Positions 49,510 to 62,228 of a stretch of 64,000 nucleotides of DNA are shown here, piece after piece. Positions within the stretch are counted from its first letter, which is position 1; every line of letters starts with the position of its first letter. The notes under the pieces were generated by a model, which saw nothing but the letters and a program-made list of their open reading frames with translations, made no database searches and had not been told where the DNA came from. Source of the stretch: Escarpia spicata (taxonomy: Eukaryota; Annelida; Polychaeta; Sabellida; Siboglinidae); NCBI GenBank assembly GCA_963995525.1, contig OZ023210.1, forward strand, positions 27,627,116-27,691,115, given 5' to 3'. The translations under genes and the position numbers were made by a program.

Positions 49510-52500
49510 GTTCATCACCGTGAGGAATCGTTTATTGATGAGGTCAAACGGTCCAACAAGTGATCCATGACAGACTGTCGGGTCGAGGCAATCATCGTAG
49601 AGAAGTAACGACACCCCTCTTAAATAGCGCCGGAGCGCGAGCTAACCGCTCCGATATACAGAAGATATTCAATCCGGTAGATAGCGTCTGGTCTTGAATA
49701 CAGAAAGTAGCTCATCCTTACCACCAAGTGACTTGCGACATCAGCAGAAGCCGGAGTAGAAGTTGTTGAGTGTGGTGCAGCTATTTGGATGGCCGCGAGA
49801 GCAGCTGAATAAACTGTGACAGACCGGAGATCTTTTATAGTCGAGTTTTGCTTCAACGTCGCACTGACGTTGCTTAAGACGTATAACAGTTGGTTTCGGT
49901 AGGTCCGTGAATTTTCCTAAACGTCAGACGGGCGTAACAGGACACGACCGCGGTCCCTCGGAGTTGACTACCAGGTCCTTGTGTAAGGACTCACCGGTGA
50001 CAAGGACGCTCATTAAAACCCCACAGCAATAATAGGCACCCAGAACAAACGCTTGGCAACTTCGCCCTTGCACAACTTACCCACCCGCTGCAAAGATGGA
50101 CACTCATTGGCAAGGTATCTGGATTCTATTTGCTCAATGGCTGTGGTGATGGTTTGGAAACGAGGAGGTGTACGTTGAGGAAGGAGGTGTGGAAACGCGG
50201 AGGTGTACGTTGAGGAAGGAGGAGAGGAAGAAGGAGAAGTAGAATTTTATAATGAAGATAGGTAGGTGCATTACTTTACCTTCCTTTGAAGTCCACGTCT
50301 GTCAATTTCTTTAATAACCAAATCAGATTAGCGCGTGAGGTTACTATTTAACTAATAATATATTTCATATTGACCCATGAGAATGGTTATTGGTGTGTGA
50401 TTAAACAACTCCACAGACATTTCGTCAACAACAATAGTGGTGTCAAGGAACTAATTGATGACGGAGATGTTGAAAATTGAATATTGAAGATTAACTGTGA
50501 AGGAAAAATAGTAATGACCTTTGTGCATTGCTGAATGCTTCACAGAGAAGTCGAGATAGCAGTCGATTGAACAGGTCTGCCAGGGAGTAGAGAGTAAAGC
50601 GCTTTCAACTGTCATAAGAACTGAATACTTCTCTATGTAAGAACTTGTCTTTTTCATTAAACACGGTTAAATGATATATCTGTCTTCATTTCACAATGGT
50701 ACAGAAAGTGTGGTCAGCGTATCAAATTTTAATGTGTTGGGGTTAACATTTGATAAACAACTATACTGGAAAAACACTCTGAAAATGTATCCAAAAAATG
50801 TTCCAGAACAAGCAACGCATAAAGGCATAGAAGCATACACGCCACTTCTGTTCTGTTCTTTAGCTATTTAACGGAATACTCAAATTCATTCTATTCCGCC
50901 TTAATACACAGCACAGTTGAGATTTTCACGCATTCTTAAAAATACACAGCATGATCCCGCTTGTACACGGACCCAGCGCCATCTCGAAGGCGAAGGATAA
51001 AAGCCGGAGGTTGCGTCGGGGCGATGGGCTCGAATTACGGATGTCGGACAAGTCGCTTACAACACCTTATCAGCGTGGATCGTGTCCGCGTACGTGTGTT
51101 GCAGCTCCAATTACAGTGAGTGTGGAGTGCCGGGGTTATGTTGGTAAAGGTCGGACTGACGTACGACCAGTGGTCAGTGGGTCAGTACGTCCAGTGGTCA
51201 GTGACGTCATGGCTGGCAAAAACGAACTTTGAGGTGTGAAACGCACATCTATTACTACTGCGGTCCGCCTGAACGGCTTTATCAGCGTCTGTGATCATTT
51301 CTCGACAAAGGTCGCCCTGACATTTGGCCAAGAAGTTAGAAACAATGTACTGTGAATCCAATGGAAAAGTAGATGTAAATTCATTCTTCCCTTTTTGACA
51401 TGACAAATGAACGTTACGGTTATAATAATTACTAGCTTACACACCACCCAAAGCAACAGACCAGCTGCAGCAATTATCACAATGACAGTAGTTTGATTTT
51501 AAGCTGGCCATGTACTTTATGTTATCGTCAATTGCGACATTGCATGCAGGAAACGGTTGACCACTCAATTGGTCCACTGAAATAAAATTACTCTAAATAA
51601 CTACCTTTGTGCTTTTTGTAAATGCCTCGTCAATTGGTAGATGAGAGACCAATGACCCAAAGAGACCAATGGTCAAAGGACGAGAATTAATATAGAAAGA
51701 GGTGAATGGACCTTGGCATCTAGGAGGAGATACACTTATAGCGGCACTATAAGTCAGCATATCAACCTAAACGGTAGTTGTTCCTCGCAGACAAAGACGT
51801 ATGTACTGTTAGCAGTGTACAATAATTGAGATCGGTTGTTTCTAGAAAAAAATGTAATCCTAAGCAGAGTACCAGTAGACAACGAATGATCGACACTTGT
51901 ATTTTAGCCGGGGAGTTCCCGGTACAAGTGGATAACGACAGGGATTTGACGCTGTTGACAGTCGGGTTATTTATATCGATGCAAGTTGGTCGAAGGTATT
52001 TAGCATGACATTAAACAAGATTGCAATCTAAAGCGACACGCTCCAGATGGCATGTGGACTAGGGAGCCTTAAGGGTTATTGCGAGTCCACCAATTTTCCA
52101 CCTAGTATAAACTGCTTAATCACATAATATAAATTATATACACATATAAACATATTCACACTGTTAGAATTAACATAATCTTCAGATAGTTTGTTCCAGC
52201 CATTTATATCCTCTGTGAACATGGGTATCCTATCAAAACCAATCTGCACTGTTCTTTTACTAATGCTACATTGTCCCCTCTTATTGTATTGCTCTCTTTA
52301 ATTAAACAAATACCTTGACCAATATCTTCATGACCATACAATATTTAGATAAACTTCTACTTGGTCTCCTGTTAGTATCCCACATTCTGTTAGACGGCTT
52401 TCATAACTAATGCATCTTCGTTGTATTCTGTCTAGCTTATATCTATGTTTTTCTTACGATATGGCTTCCATGCTTGTTTGCAATATTCCAATGCAAATGC

Positions 52501-54560
52501 ATAATCTCGTCATCTCGTGGTTGATTCTAAGACTCTCCAAATCTAACTTCGTCGTCACCGTCTTTCGATGTCATGTCCGACAATAGTAGCCTAAATGCTG
52601 AGGCTACGGCTCCGTCAACAATCACCACGATCCGACACCAATGCAAACATACTGTACTTATGGCTGCTCAGGTTGCAAGACAAAAATATTGAATACTAGT
52701 GCGTGGGGGGTAGTATAAATATATTTATGAATTTGCCCGAAATATAGCAACATTTATTTACATATTCATGTTTCGGGCTTTTATTCTTTTTGAAAACGGA
52801 TTCAAGAAAAATAGTTTAGTGAAGTGCTAGTTCATACGATATTTCAAAACTATGCAACTTATAGTTAAGTCGCAAGTCTTTACACAAAAATGTGTTACTA
52901 CACATTATTTTGAAATATTTATTTTAGCTGTTAATATATTAATTCCTTGTGCAAACATATTGTTTTTATTTATTAGTGATACTAAAATATTCCGAAGCTT
53001 TAGGAAGAAGAAATACAAATAGCAGAGATCGGGTTGCAGGAAACGGATATTTACTTTTATATGCAACTGATTGTAACAAGTATTTATTCCTGAAGACCAC
53101 CGGAGAGAACCGTCCCATTTGGGTATGCACCGAGGTTTTCTTTATGGACAGGGAAGGCAGGTTTGACTATAAACATAGATATTACGATTAAGCGGTCGGG
53201 GACGAAGGTACGTCTATAAATATCGGTGAAGGGCATGCGTAACATATTTAAAATTTTAAACCTACACTTGATGGCTCTGTGTGACGTAATTGTTAAGATA
53301 TTGTGAACTAGGTTCTCGCGTGACGTCTTTTAAAAAGGCGGATTTTAAAGTTGGTGAATGCCAAGAATAAAATCTCTTACCTCTAAAACCTAGGACACAA
53401 AAATGGTGGTTCTACGTTCTACGTGGACCTAGTTATTAATATAACACGGACATTTGATTTTGTAAAATGACTGCCATTGCTTTAAAAACAACGCAAATTG
53501 CAGCCATCGATGTTCTGTTGACTGAGAGCGTACAGATAACATTAATGCAAAAAAATCACAGTTGGCAAGCGAACTTCATCAGATCCAAAGTTAGGTACAT
53601 CGTAAACCAGACAGACATTGCAAGCTGCATGTGCTTGCATCAACACAAGTATGTGCTAAAACTACTCAGCCAGTCTGTAAATCTCCCAATGACAATGTCC
53701 TTGCATCTTTATTGTGTGGCATCCTTTGGTAGATAGGAGAAAACAGTGACATTTATACAAAATGTGTGGTTTATCTATAACGCTTCCAAAATGCCTCCAT
53801 TTCGTGTATATCAAGTAAACATATATGTACCGGAAACACACTTGCAGTATTGTTTACAAAAAATAATATGTTAATCATTAAGTGAAAAAATTCTTAGCTG
53901 AGAAATATTAATGTTGGTGTTATTAATGTTGGCAATGCTGCACTCTCCATACAAAGTTATTCTTGTTGGAAGAGACCGGCTAATCATTGAAATGTGCTAT
54001 AAAATATACAAACACCTTACACAAAGTTGTATTTAAAGCCACCCCATTTCACACAAAAACGTCATGTTGCCATCAGTAAGATTTGTGCAACAAAAAATCA
54101 AAACCCTATTCACCTTTATCAATAACATGTTGTAAATAAATGGATTACACTTGCTATAGTCATAGTATAGCTATGGAATGCACCATCATGAAATTGCCTT
54201 GCACGTTGTATGCCGAGCGAATTTTTCGAGATGCAGCTTAGTCATGAACACCAATATGTTCACAAACTCGTTATACATCAATTCTTCGTAACATATTTTA
54301 CCATAAACTAATCGTTGTGCCAGAGAATAATTGTGTTGCGGTGCTGTTGTGTTATACGTTGTTATGATGCATTTGTTCATTCATTACTTTAGATGCATCG
54401 AATCGTGCGTCGTCAATGCCCATTTATAGGTGCATGGTCACACTGCCCGGTAACAAGGCAATGGAGATACTGGTAGAAAATGTCCGTTTACATAAACATT
54501 ACTGCCGTGGCACTTCGGCCAACAACTCTGGTAAGCCGTTTGCTGTGTCTTTGGACATAA
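49510..54560. other. Long stretch of unit B without a recognised gene
   Basis: Duplicate of 37850-42900, with the same short chance ORFs. Small indels against unit A include 8 extra bases near 51176 and 6 extra near 51368. Confidence 0.5.
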
Positions 54561-54571
54561 GCTTGGTGCGT

Positions 54572-56342
54572 CTACTGTAGGTGTAGGTACATCTCCTCGA
54601 TCTGTTTTGCATAATACTTCTGTATGTTGTGTCGCTTCGCCTTGTGTGTTGGTGTCAGCAGGTCGTTCTCGATGCTGAACAGCTCTGAGGTTAGGTAGAT
54701 GTCTCGCACCTGTAAATATAAATCACACACAACATTGTTATTGACAGGCAAATTTGGTGGCATGTTCAGTTCAGGTTAGCCTTTTTAGACATGTGTAGGC
54801 CTATTGCACATTATAATAGAAAAACGATACAATGTACTTACATGACTGTTGTGTTGAGTGCATAACAAAAATATGACAAACATTTTAGTAATTCATGCAA
54901 TCAAGTACTCAGGTACACAGTGGATCCTTTTTATTCCGGATCCCGATAATCTGGAAACTTCAACTTCTGACATCATTCCACGGAAACGGAATTTCGAAAC
55001 GCTAATAAACATTTGTGTGCACGATTCGTTTATTCGGAAAATTCGATACTCCGGAAACGTACACTAGGGTCAAAATGTCCGGTTTAACGATGTGACACTG
55101 TATATATTATGTAGGTTTGTGAATGCCATCAAATACTCACTGACGGTATCATACGGATTATGATCGTTTATTCTGTGATTACTCACTTGTTCGAAGGACT
55201 TGAGTCCTGCCTTCTTGCCAACGGCCACGATGTCTTCAAGTATCGCCTGTTTCACGTCCTACACAAACGTAGAAACATGCACTGTCAACATTACTGCTAC
55301 TTTCACCATTATGTTATCTAATGAAATCTGCATTGCCTGATGTCCATTATAAATCTGGTGTATAGAAAACAAAAATGGTATTTACTATTATATATGTTGA
55401 GAACACCAAACCCAAAAATGCATCATGACCCACAACCTGACATTGATTAACCAATAATAGCAATAATCTAATATAATGTTGTTTAACGCTAGGTCCTCTC
55501 TGTATGGTTCCACCATGTTTAATTTAAACACACAATTGTATTGAACTGAGTGGTTACTTTGAAATATTTCAGTTTTTTACTTGTGAATATAACATTTACA
55601 AGGTTATTTGACATACAAACGTGCATGAAACATGATTAACTTATATATAGAATTGGGGTAGTCAATGCATAAATTAAACAATGTGGATTGTAAATAAACC
55701 AGTCAATGTCTATATGCCACCTGCAGTCGGTTTAGAAAGCAGTCTTGTTCAACTGTCTCAAACTGGTAAATACGAAAACACATTGGCACTTGTATCGTAA
55801 CCACTAGGTAACACATTCGTCACACAAGGTGAAAGGGTGTGGCAACCCCCATCTCCTACCATTGCTAACACCCTTTATTGGATTAATTATTTCAACTTTT
55901 CCAAATAAAAAAATCTTCACCACCTATGTTATGATGTTGTATCCAACAGATCATATACAGAACAAATATATGAAATAAATAATTATATACACTAACTTGA
56001 CATGGCAGCACTGATTTTGCAGCGATTAAAAAAAATGGCAATAGACCAAGCAAAAAGTATAAAACTGGTATGTTGCCTTAGGGCAACAATGTCCAATAAA
56101 GGGTTGAGTCCACGTCTCATCAAACCAACCTACATTTGAAGCCAAACTCCACAAGCCACCAATTTGTAGGATCAACCCCATTTCCCTTACATTACACTTA
56201 CCGATCTTGCAGACAACTCTGCGTTAACACTTACCAGTCTTGCAGACAACTCTACCACAGTGGCGCCCTCTACGCCCAATTTCTTCTTCACCCAGCGACA
56301 AAGCCCGTCCAGGTCGGGCACAACGATTGCAACGAGAGATGC
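54572..56342 (-). CDS. ACSL terminal exon triplet, unit B
   Basis: Minus-strand exons 56342-56235 (108 nt), 55258-55187 (72 nt) and 54709-54572 (138 nt), with the same sites, phases and nearly the same residues as the unit A triplet. The frame is fully open with ACSL motifs (VVPDLDGLCRWVKKK, FSIENDLLTPTHKAKR). In transcription order this is the first ACSL segment in the window. It could be the true 3' end of an ACSL gene starting beyond 64 kb, with the CR1 and RTE-like element in its intron; that is inference. The duplicated donor seen in unit A is also present (56206-56226). Confidence 0.82.
54918..55100. mobile_element. MITE-like element between ACSL exons (unit B)
   Basis: Duplicate of 43256-43438, same length (183 bases). 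Confidence 0.45.
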
Positions 56343-56376
56343 CTGCGGGAATGTTACCTGTCTTTATTCAGGACAT

Positions 56377-56391
56377 ACACACGCACGCACG

Positions 56392-56488
<97 letters not shown>
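56377..56488. repeat. (CA)n microsatellite (unit B, locus 3)
   Basis: About 95 bases of pure CA after a short impure start, 35 bases from the ACSL exon acceptor. Confidence 0.97.
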
Positions 56489-56490
<2 letters not shown>

Positions 56491-56502
56491 TCATTATCTA
56501 AT

Positions 56503-56990
56503 GCTGGCCGTACACTGTACAACCTTTGTTGCGAGTTGCGTGTTTGATCAACAAACGTTGACCAGTCGTCCAATGTGCGATGGTTCGCAACTGAACAAAA
56601 CTCGAGTTGCGTGTTGATTTGAACCGTTTCAAAAATTGAATCGCAGCAACAAAAGTTGCATAATGTACGATGGTGTCAGACGAGACGTCGCGTAAAGTCG
56701 CGCAGTGTTTGATGGTCAGTTGGGCAACATAAATATGTCGATGCTAGGCACAATGACGGCGTAGCAATTTATGTTCGTGGTCATCGATACACCGGCTTTC
56801 AACATGGCGGAATGGCTAGACGAGGAGCGCGAGATGATTTTCATAGAAATGTGGCAGGATGGGCCAGTTTCATATGAAAACCTGTCGAAAGGGTACTCAC
56901 ACCGAACCAAGCGCTTCGCCACACTTAGGGGAAGGTTGGGACCCAAAAGCCATTGTTCACGTTTTCAGCGATAAACCAAAAAATACAGTT
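56503..56990 (+). mobile_element. PIF/Harbinger-like end with MADF-type exon (unit B)
   Basis: Duplicate of 44807-45300. The MADF-type frame opens at 56804 (MAEWLDEEREMIFIEMWQD) and ends at 56974. Confidence 0.55.
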
Positions 56991-58128
56991 TTTAACATTA
57001 ATATTGCACAATCGTGTAAATATATACGTCCTCTAACAGGGTCGTGAAATTTTTTAGGCTGGCATACGACAATTTCTAATTATATGCATATTAGTGGAGG
57101 CATGTGAAATGGCTCGAGGGACCCCAATCGTGGGGTCCATTCAGCCACAACAACGCTTTTACATTAAAAATAGATCAGTGAGTTTAATATGACATTTATA
57201 TTACACTAAACATCTGGTATATGTGCTACGAGTTATTCGTCATAACTAAAATTAAGATATTATATTCAAGCTTTAAAACACCTGCATGTCATGCATTACT
57301 ACTCTTTTGCATAAATGTCGGTTACATAAAACTAAGTTACCCCACAGTCTATTTAGTGTTTTTGTTTAATCATTCTTATATATCTACATGATGTTGGCGC
57401 GTTCCTTGTTTACAGCAACCTTTTTATTAATGTTGTTCACTCATATCGCTCATTAACCGGACTGGAAGCAACTATAGCTTAACAAACGATTGTGGCACAA
57501 TCATCTCATATCATCTCAGGTTCGAGGCTATATTTGGCGGAGATTGATCGTAGAAATTGGTGGTGTAAAAAGTGGATAAACAAGTGGAATTACTGATTGA
57601 TAAGTATTATTTTTGCCTTAATATCATTCATAAAGTTGCAATAAACATATATTGAGTAGCATTTGTGCTTAAAGTTAGTTAGTTAAAGTATTTTAGAACA
57701 CCTTAGTATAGTGAGTGATAATAGGGTAACTCAGTAGGCGGCTTAGCCTTCGACAACTTGTAAACAAGATTTAACAAACCTGATTATGTGGTAGAATATA
57801 TAGGAGATAAAGTAACAACCATCAAACTACTTACACAAGATAATATCTGTGTAAGCCAGTACTTGCTATATATTTTGGTTAGGTAGCATTGTTGTTAAAA
57901 TTAAGCAAGGGCGATAGTCGGGCGGCGTAACCTAAATAAATAAAGCAGCCTAACATAACGTAATTGATTGTATTTAAATTAGGTCACTACCGGTGATGTT
58001 AGCGTTCGTATTAGGATAAATAGTCGGCTGTGAAATTGAAATTTTTAACCTAAAGTGTGCTGTAGTACACAGGAAACAGTCTTTATAAAGACTAAGTTAG
58101 TTGTTATTAAATAAATTCTGATCGGGAT

Positions 58129-59349
58129 ATGGCGCCTTGCAAGCGGAAAGTCAAGGCAAAGCGACACTTGGTGTGCGATCACTGCTACAGCTGGGTAGAT
58201 TTTGCATCGTCCGGGTGTGGAAAGTCATGGGCAGAAACCATGGAGGAAGGATTCACCTTTCAGTGCATTGGATGTTGGAAGGTGGAGTGTTTGCAGAAGG
58301 AGATAGTTAGGTTGACAGATATTGTGAAGGGAATGGAGATGGGAATTAGCAAGGAGGCAGGTCGAACGGAGAGAGAAGACAGGGAGAGAGGTGAGGATAC
58401 TGCAAGACTGAAGGAGAATAGCAGTGGCAAGAAAACTGAGGAAAGGAGATTGAGAGGAGAGAAGGTGATTGGAGGGGAAGAAATTGGAAAATCGACAACA
58501 GAAAACGTGACAAGCGTGAAGGTGACAGGGAAGAAAGTGACTGTAGAGAAGGAGGGAGGGAAGATGGAACGGGAGAGGAGAGAGGAAAATGAGACGGGAC
58601 GAAAGAAGAAGGGACGAAGGGAAGTGAGAGCAAATGTGATAGAAGAGAAGTCGATAAAAGGGACGCTGACAGGAGGAAAGGTGACAAGAGAAAAAGCGAC
58701 AGGAAAGAATGGATCGGAAGAGAATGTGACAGGAGAGAAGACGGCAGGGGGGAAAGACAACAAACAGACAGATGCAAACCGAAGAAGGAGCTATTCTAAG
58801 GCAGTGATTGAGGGGGCAATGAGGAAAGAGAGGGTGTTTATGGGTGACTCCATTATGAGAAAGACGGACAAGACACTGAGCGAGGGGGAGGACATCGTTG
58901 TTTGTTTACCGGGGGCTAGGATTGAACATGTAACTGACAGGGTAGAGAAGGTATTGGGACATGGCAAGGGGGGGTCTATACTGGTACATGTAGGAACAAA
59001 TAATGCAGACAGGGAGGGAACAACTGCGATAGTACAGAAGTATAGACAGTTAGTGAGGAAGCTAAAGAAGACGAGAGTCGAACAGGTTATTTTGTCAGGA
59101 ATTTTGCCAGTAATGGGAGGAAGGGGGGCAACGTATAGAAACTGCAAGAGGATGGCGATCAATGCACTAGCTGAGCAGATGTGTGAAGAAGAGGGGGTGG
59201 GATTCACAGATTTATGGGGATACTTTGTTGGGAGGGAAGATATGTACATGAGAGATGGCCTCCATCTTAGTGGAAAGGGGGCAGCAGTTTTCTCAGAGAA
59301 TCTGCTGCAATCTGTTGACAGTGGGACAGGTTGCATCTATTTAAACTAG
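58129..59349 (+). CDS. CR1 ORF1: PHD-like finger, charged coiled region and SGNH esterase
   Basis: 406 residues from an ATG. Residues 16-54 hold a PHD-like cysteine pattern (C16-x2-C19, C30, C46-x2-C49, C54). Residues 55-220 are extremely Lys/Glu/Arg-rich with short VTGEK-type repeats, probably an RNA-binding and self-association region. Residues 235-395 form an SGNH/GDSL hydrolase: GDS (Asp240, Ser241), HVGTNN (Asn291) and DGLHLSG (Asp376, His379), giving a full Ser/Asp/His triad. CR1 ORF1 proteins of this design bind the element's RNA; the esterase's role is unsettled. The frame closes with TAT TTA AAC TAG, which holds a TTTAAAC heptamer in the phase required for -1 frameshifting into ORF2. 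Confidence 0.9.
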   Translation: MAPCKRKVKAKRHLVCDHCYSWVDFASSGCGKSWAETMEEGFTFQCIGCWKVECLQKEIVRLTDIVKGMEMGISKEAGRTEREDRERGEDTARLKENSSGKKTEERRLRGEKVIGGEEIGKSTTENVTSVKVTGKKVTVEKEGGKMERERREENETGRKKKGRREVRANVIEEKSIKGTLTGGKVTREKATGKNGSEENVTGEKTAGGKDNKQTDANRRRSYSKAVIEGAMRKERVFMGDSIMRKTDKTLSEGEDIVVCLPGARIEHVTDRVEKVLGHGKGGSILVHVGTNNADREGTTAIVQKYRQLVRKLKKTRVEQVILSGILPVMGGRGATYRNCKRMAINALAEQMCEEEGVGFTDLWGYFVGREDMYMRDGLHLSGKGAAVFSENLLQSVDSGTGCIYLN

Positions 59350-62228
59350 ATTCGCAGGGGGGACTCACAGAAAAGCCTGAAAATGGAGGCATAGATAAAG
59401 ACAGCACAAATAAATCAACAAATAACAGTCTGGAAAACTCTTCTGAAGCTGGATATAAATGTGTTTGTTTAAATGCAAGGAGTATAGTAAACAAAAGAAA
59501 TGAACTAAACATTATGGTAGAAGATATTGACCCTCATATAATAGGTATAACCGAATCCTGGACCACCACCGATATATCAGATGCTGAATTGGGACTGACA
59601 GGATATGTAATGTTTAGAAAAGATAGAATAGGAAGAAAGGGAGGTGGAGTTATTTTATATATTAAAGAATCTATTCAGGCTTATGAAATAAAATTAGAAA
59701 GAGAAGCAGATTGCGAAGAAGCTGTTTGGTGTAACATAGTTACAGGAAACTCAACGTTGACGGTTGGGTTGGTTTATCGAAGTCCAAACATAAGCATAGA
59801 AGAGAATGAAAAAATACAAAACGCTATAAGGGAAGTAAGCAAACGGGACTGTATTATTATGGGGGATTTTAACCATGGGCATATACAATGGAAATCTCTA
59901 CAGAGTATGGGGAGAGAGGACCACAAGTTTTTAGTTTTAGTTCAAGATACATTCCTTTCTCAACATGTGCTAGAACCAACCAGGGGTGAGAATGTGTTAG
60001 ACATAGTTTTGTCCTCACAGAATGAATTAGTTGACAATGTCAAGATATGTGAGCCACTGGGGAGTAGCGATCACAACCAGATACATTTTACCATCAAAGT
60101 AAAATCAGAAAGGAATAGCAAAAAGCAGTATAGGAGAAATTTCCACAAAGGAAGGTATAAGGACATGAGGAAATATTTAGCAAAGATAGACTGGAATAAG
60201 ACACTGAAAAATAAGACGGCAACAGAATGCTGGAATATATTAAAGAGTGAAATTAAGTGCATAATCGATAAATTTGTACCCTTCAAAAACCAAGGAAAAC
60301 GGTCCAAAAAGAAACACTTATCGAAAGAAGCCATTAGAAAAATTAAGTATAAACAAATGATGTGGAAGTCATATAGATGTACTGGAAATGATGAAGACTA
60401 CAACAATTATAAAGAAGCACTTAACCAAGCTACAGCTGAAATTAGAAATTCAAAGAGAAGCTATGAACAACAATTAGCTAGTAATATAAAACATGACAGC
60501 AAGAGTTTTTATGCGTATGTTCGAAGCAAACAGAAAGTTCAAGATAAGGTCGGTCCTCTAGAAGATAGTGCTGGAAATATGATATCAGAGGGATTCATAA
60601 TGGCAGAAGACCTGAATGAGTACTTTAGTTCAGTGTTTACCAGGGAAGATATTAGTTCACTGCCAATACCAAAGGCTAAGTTCAAGGGGGCAGATTCAGA
60701 CTATTTAGGACAATTAATTGTAACCCCGGAAATGGTAGCTAAGAAAATAAGGGCTATGAAGGAAAATAAATCACCTGGAGTGGATGGTATTCCACCCAAA
60801 CTACTATTGGAAATTGTAGAACAAATTAGCATACCACTTGCAACAGTTTTCAACTTGTCATTAGAAGAGGGAGTGGTTCCTTTAGAATGGAAAGAAGCAA
60901 ACATTATACCGTTATTCAAAAAAGGTTCGAGAAACAAGTCAGAGAACTATAGACCAGTGAGTTTAACATCAGTGATTTGTAAATTATTAGAAAGACTAAT
61001 TAAAGATCACATGGTGGATTTTCTTGCTAAACAAAACTTGATAAACCCATCTCAACATGGTTTTTTTAAAGCGAGGTCATGCTTAACAAATATGTTATGT
61101 TTTTTGGAAGACATCACTAAGTGGGTAGATGAGGGAACACCAGTAGATATCGTCTACTTAGATTTTCAAAAAGCTTTTGACAAAGTACCACATCAAAGAT
61201 TACTGCTTAAACTAAAGGCCCATGGCATAGGAAATGGTATAATAAACTGGATAGAACAATGGCTGATTGACAGAAGACAACGTGTAGTAGTTGATGGGGA
61301 GGCTTCAAACTGGAAATCGGTATTGAGTGGGGTACCACAGGGATCAGTATTAGGTCCTATATTATTCTTAATATACATCAACGATTTGGATGATGAAATA
61401 ACAAGCAAGGTGTTGAAATTTGCGGATGATACAAAAGTTTTTAGAAGGATTAAAAGTGATGGAGATAGACAGCATTTACAAGATGATCTTGACAGGTTGA
61501 TGAAATGGTCTGAAAAATGGCAAATGATGTTCAATTTTGGGAAATGTAAATGCCTCCACATAGGACATGGGAACGAAGAGGTAGAATATACAATGGGGGG
61601 TACTGTACTAAGTACTACTGTAAAAGAAAAGGACTTAGGGTTAACCGTTAGTGCTGATATGAAGATTTCAGAGCAGTGCGGAATTGCAGCTTCAAAGGGA
61701 AATCAAATCCTTGGATTAATTAGTAGAAATATAACGTATAAGGAAAAAGAGCTAATAATACCGCTGTACAAAACAATAGTTAGGCCTCATTTAGAATATT
61801 GTATTCAAGCGTGGAGGCCATATCGCAGGAAGGACATAGATATGCTAGAAAGAGTGCAGAGGAGAGCAACTAAAATGATACAAAATCTGAGGGATCTTAG
61901 TTATGAAATACGCCTAAAAAAATGCGGTTTAACAACACTAGAGACCAGGAGATTGAGAGGAGATCAGATAGAAGTGTTTAAAATATTGAAGGGTTATGAA
62001 AATATTGATAGAAATATGTTTTTCTCAGTTAAGAAAGATAGAAGGACTAGAGGACATGATCTTGCATTAGCAAAGGAGCAGAGTAGATTGGATATAAGAA
62101 AGTTTTCATTTTCACAAAGGACTGTAAATGAATGGAACAGATTACCTGCTGATTGTGTGGGTGCTAGTAGCGTGAATATGTTTAAAAATAAAATCGACAC
62201 ATACCTCAGACGGGCGGGATACACATAG
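59319..62228 (+). CDS. CR1 ORF2: AP-like endonuclease and reverse transcriptase
   Basis: The open frame starts after a TGA at 59316-59318 and overlaps ORF1 by 31 nt in the -1 frame. Numbering from the TTG at 59331 gives 965 residues. Endonuclease: Asn48 (CLNARS), Glu75 (GITESW), Tyr149 (LVYRSP), Asp179/Asn181 (MGDFNHG) and SSDH 245-248. Reverse transcriptase: SPGVDGIPPK 481-490, YRPVSLTS, YLDFQKAFD with Asp611, SGVPQGS 666-672 and FADD 697-700 with Asp699/700, then the C-terminal RPHLEYC and RVQRRATKM blocks. It nicks the target and reverse transcribes the element RNA in place. The first in-frame ATG (59514) lies inside the endonuclease after Asn48, so normal initiation would give a damaged enzyme. 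Frameshifting from ORF1 is the likely route. Confidence 0.92.
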   Translation, partial: QWDRLHLFKLDSQGGLTEKPENGGIDKDSTNKSTNNSLENSSEAGYKCVCLNARSIVNKRNELNIMVEDIDPHIIGITESWTTTDISDAELGLTGYVMFRKDRIGRKGGGVILYIKESIQAYEIKLEREADCEEAVWCNIVTGNSTLTVGLVYRSPNISIEENEKIQNAIREVSKRDCIIMGDFNHGHIQWKSLQSMGREDHKFLVLVQDTFLSQHVLEPTRGENVLDIVLSSQNELVDNVKICEPLGSSDHNQIHFTIKVKSERNSKKQYRRNFHKGRYKDMRKYLAKIDWNKTLKNKTATECWNILKSEIKCIIDKFVPFKNQGKRSKKKHLSKEAIRKIKYKQMMWKSYRCTGNDEDYNNYKEALNQATAEIRNSKRSYEQQLASNIKHDSKSFYAYVRSKQKVQDKVGPLEDSAGNMISEGFIMAEDLNEYFSSVFTREDISSLPIPKAKFKGADSDYLGQLIVTPEMVAKKIRAMKENKSPGVDGIPPKLLLEIVEQISIPLATVFNLSLEEGVVPLEWKEANIIPLFKKGSRNKSENYRPVSLTSVICKLLERLIKDHMVDFLAKQNLINPSQHGFFKARSCLTNMLCFLEDITKWVDEGTPVDIVYLDFQKAFDKVPHQRLLLKLKAHGIGNGIINWIEQWLIDRRQRVVVDGEASNWKSVLSGVPQGSVLGPILFLIYINDLDDEITSKVLKFADDTKVFRRIKSDGDRQHLQDDLDRLMKWSEKWQMMFNFGKCKCLHIGHGNEEVEYTMGGTVLSTTVKEKDLGLTVSADMKISEQCGIAASKGNQILGLISRNITYKEKELIIPLYKTIVRPHLEYCIQAWRPYRRKDIDMLERVQRRATKMIQNLRDLSYEIRLKKCGLTTLETRRLRGDQIEVFKILKGYENIDRNMFFSVKKDRRTRGHDLALAKEQSRLDIRKFSFSQRTVNEWNRLPADCVGASSVNMFKNKIDTYLRRAGYT
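59340..59346 (+). promoter_or_regulatory. Predicted -1 ribosomal frameshift site (TTTAAAC)
   Basis: The heptamer T TTA AAC lies in ORF1 phase, immediately before the TAG at 59347-59349. Slipping back one base re-pairs on TTT AAA and continues CTA GAT TCG into ORF2. A GGGGGG run follows at 59356-59361. By eye only short downstream stems are seen (e.g. GCCT/AGGC around 59374-59389). Confidence 0.65.

Noticed and set aside
59331..59333. TTG at 59331 as a real ORF2 start codon
   Set aside because: Non-ATG initiation has no support here; the overlap and slippery heptamer explain entry into ORF2 better.
58260..59336. Long minus-strand open frames opposite CR1 ORF1 (up to 181 codons)
   Set aside because: They are shadows of the purine-rich ORF1 coding strand; no motif and no relation to splicing.
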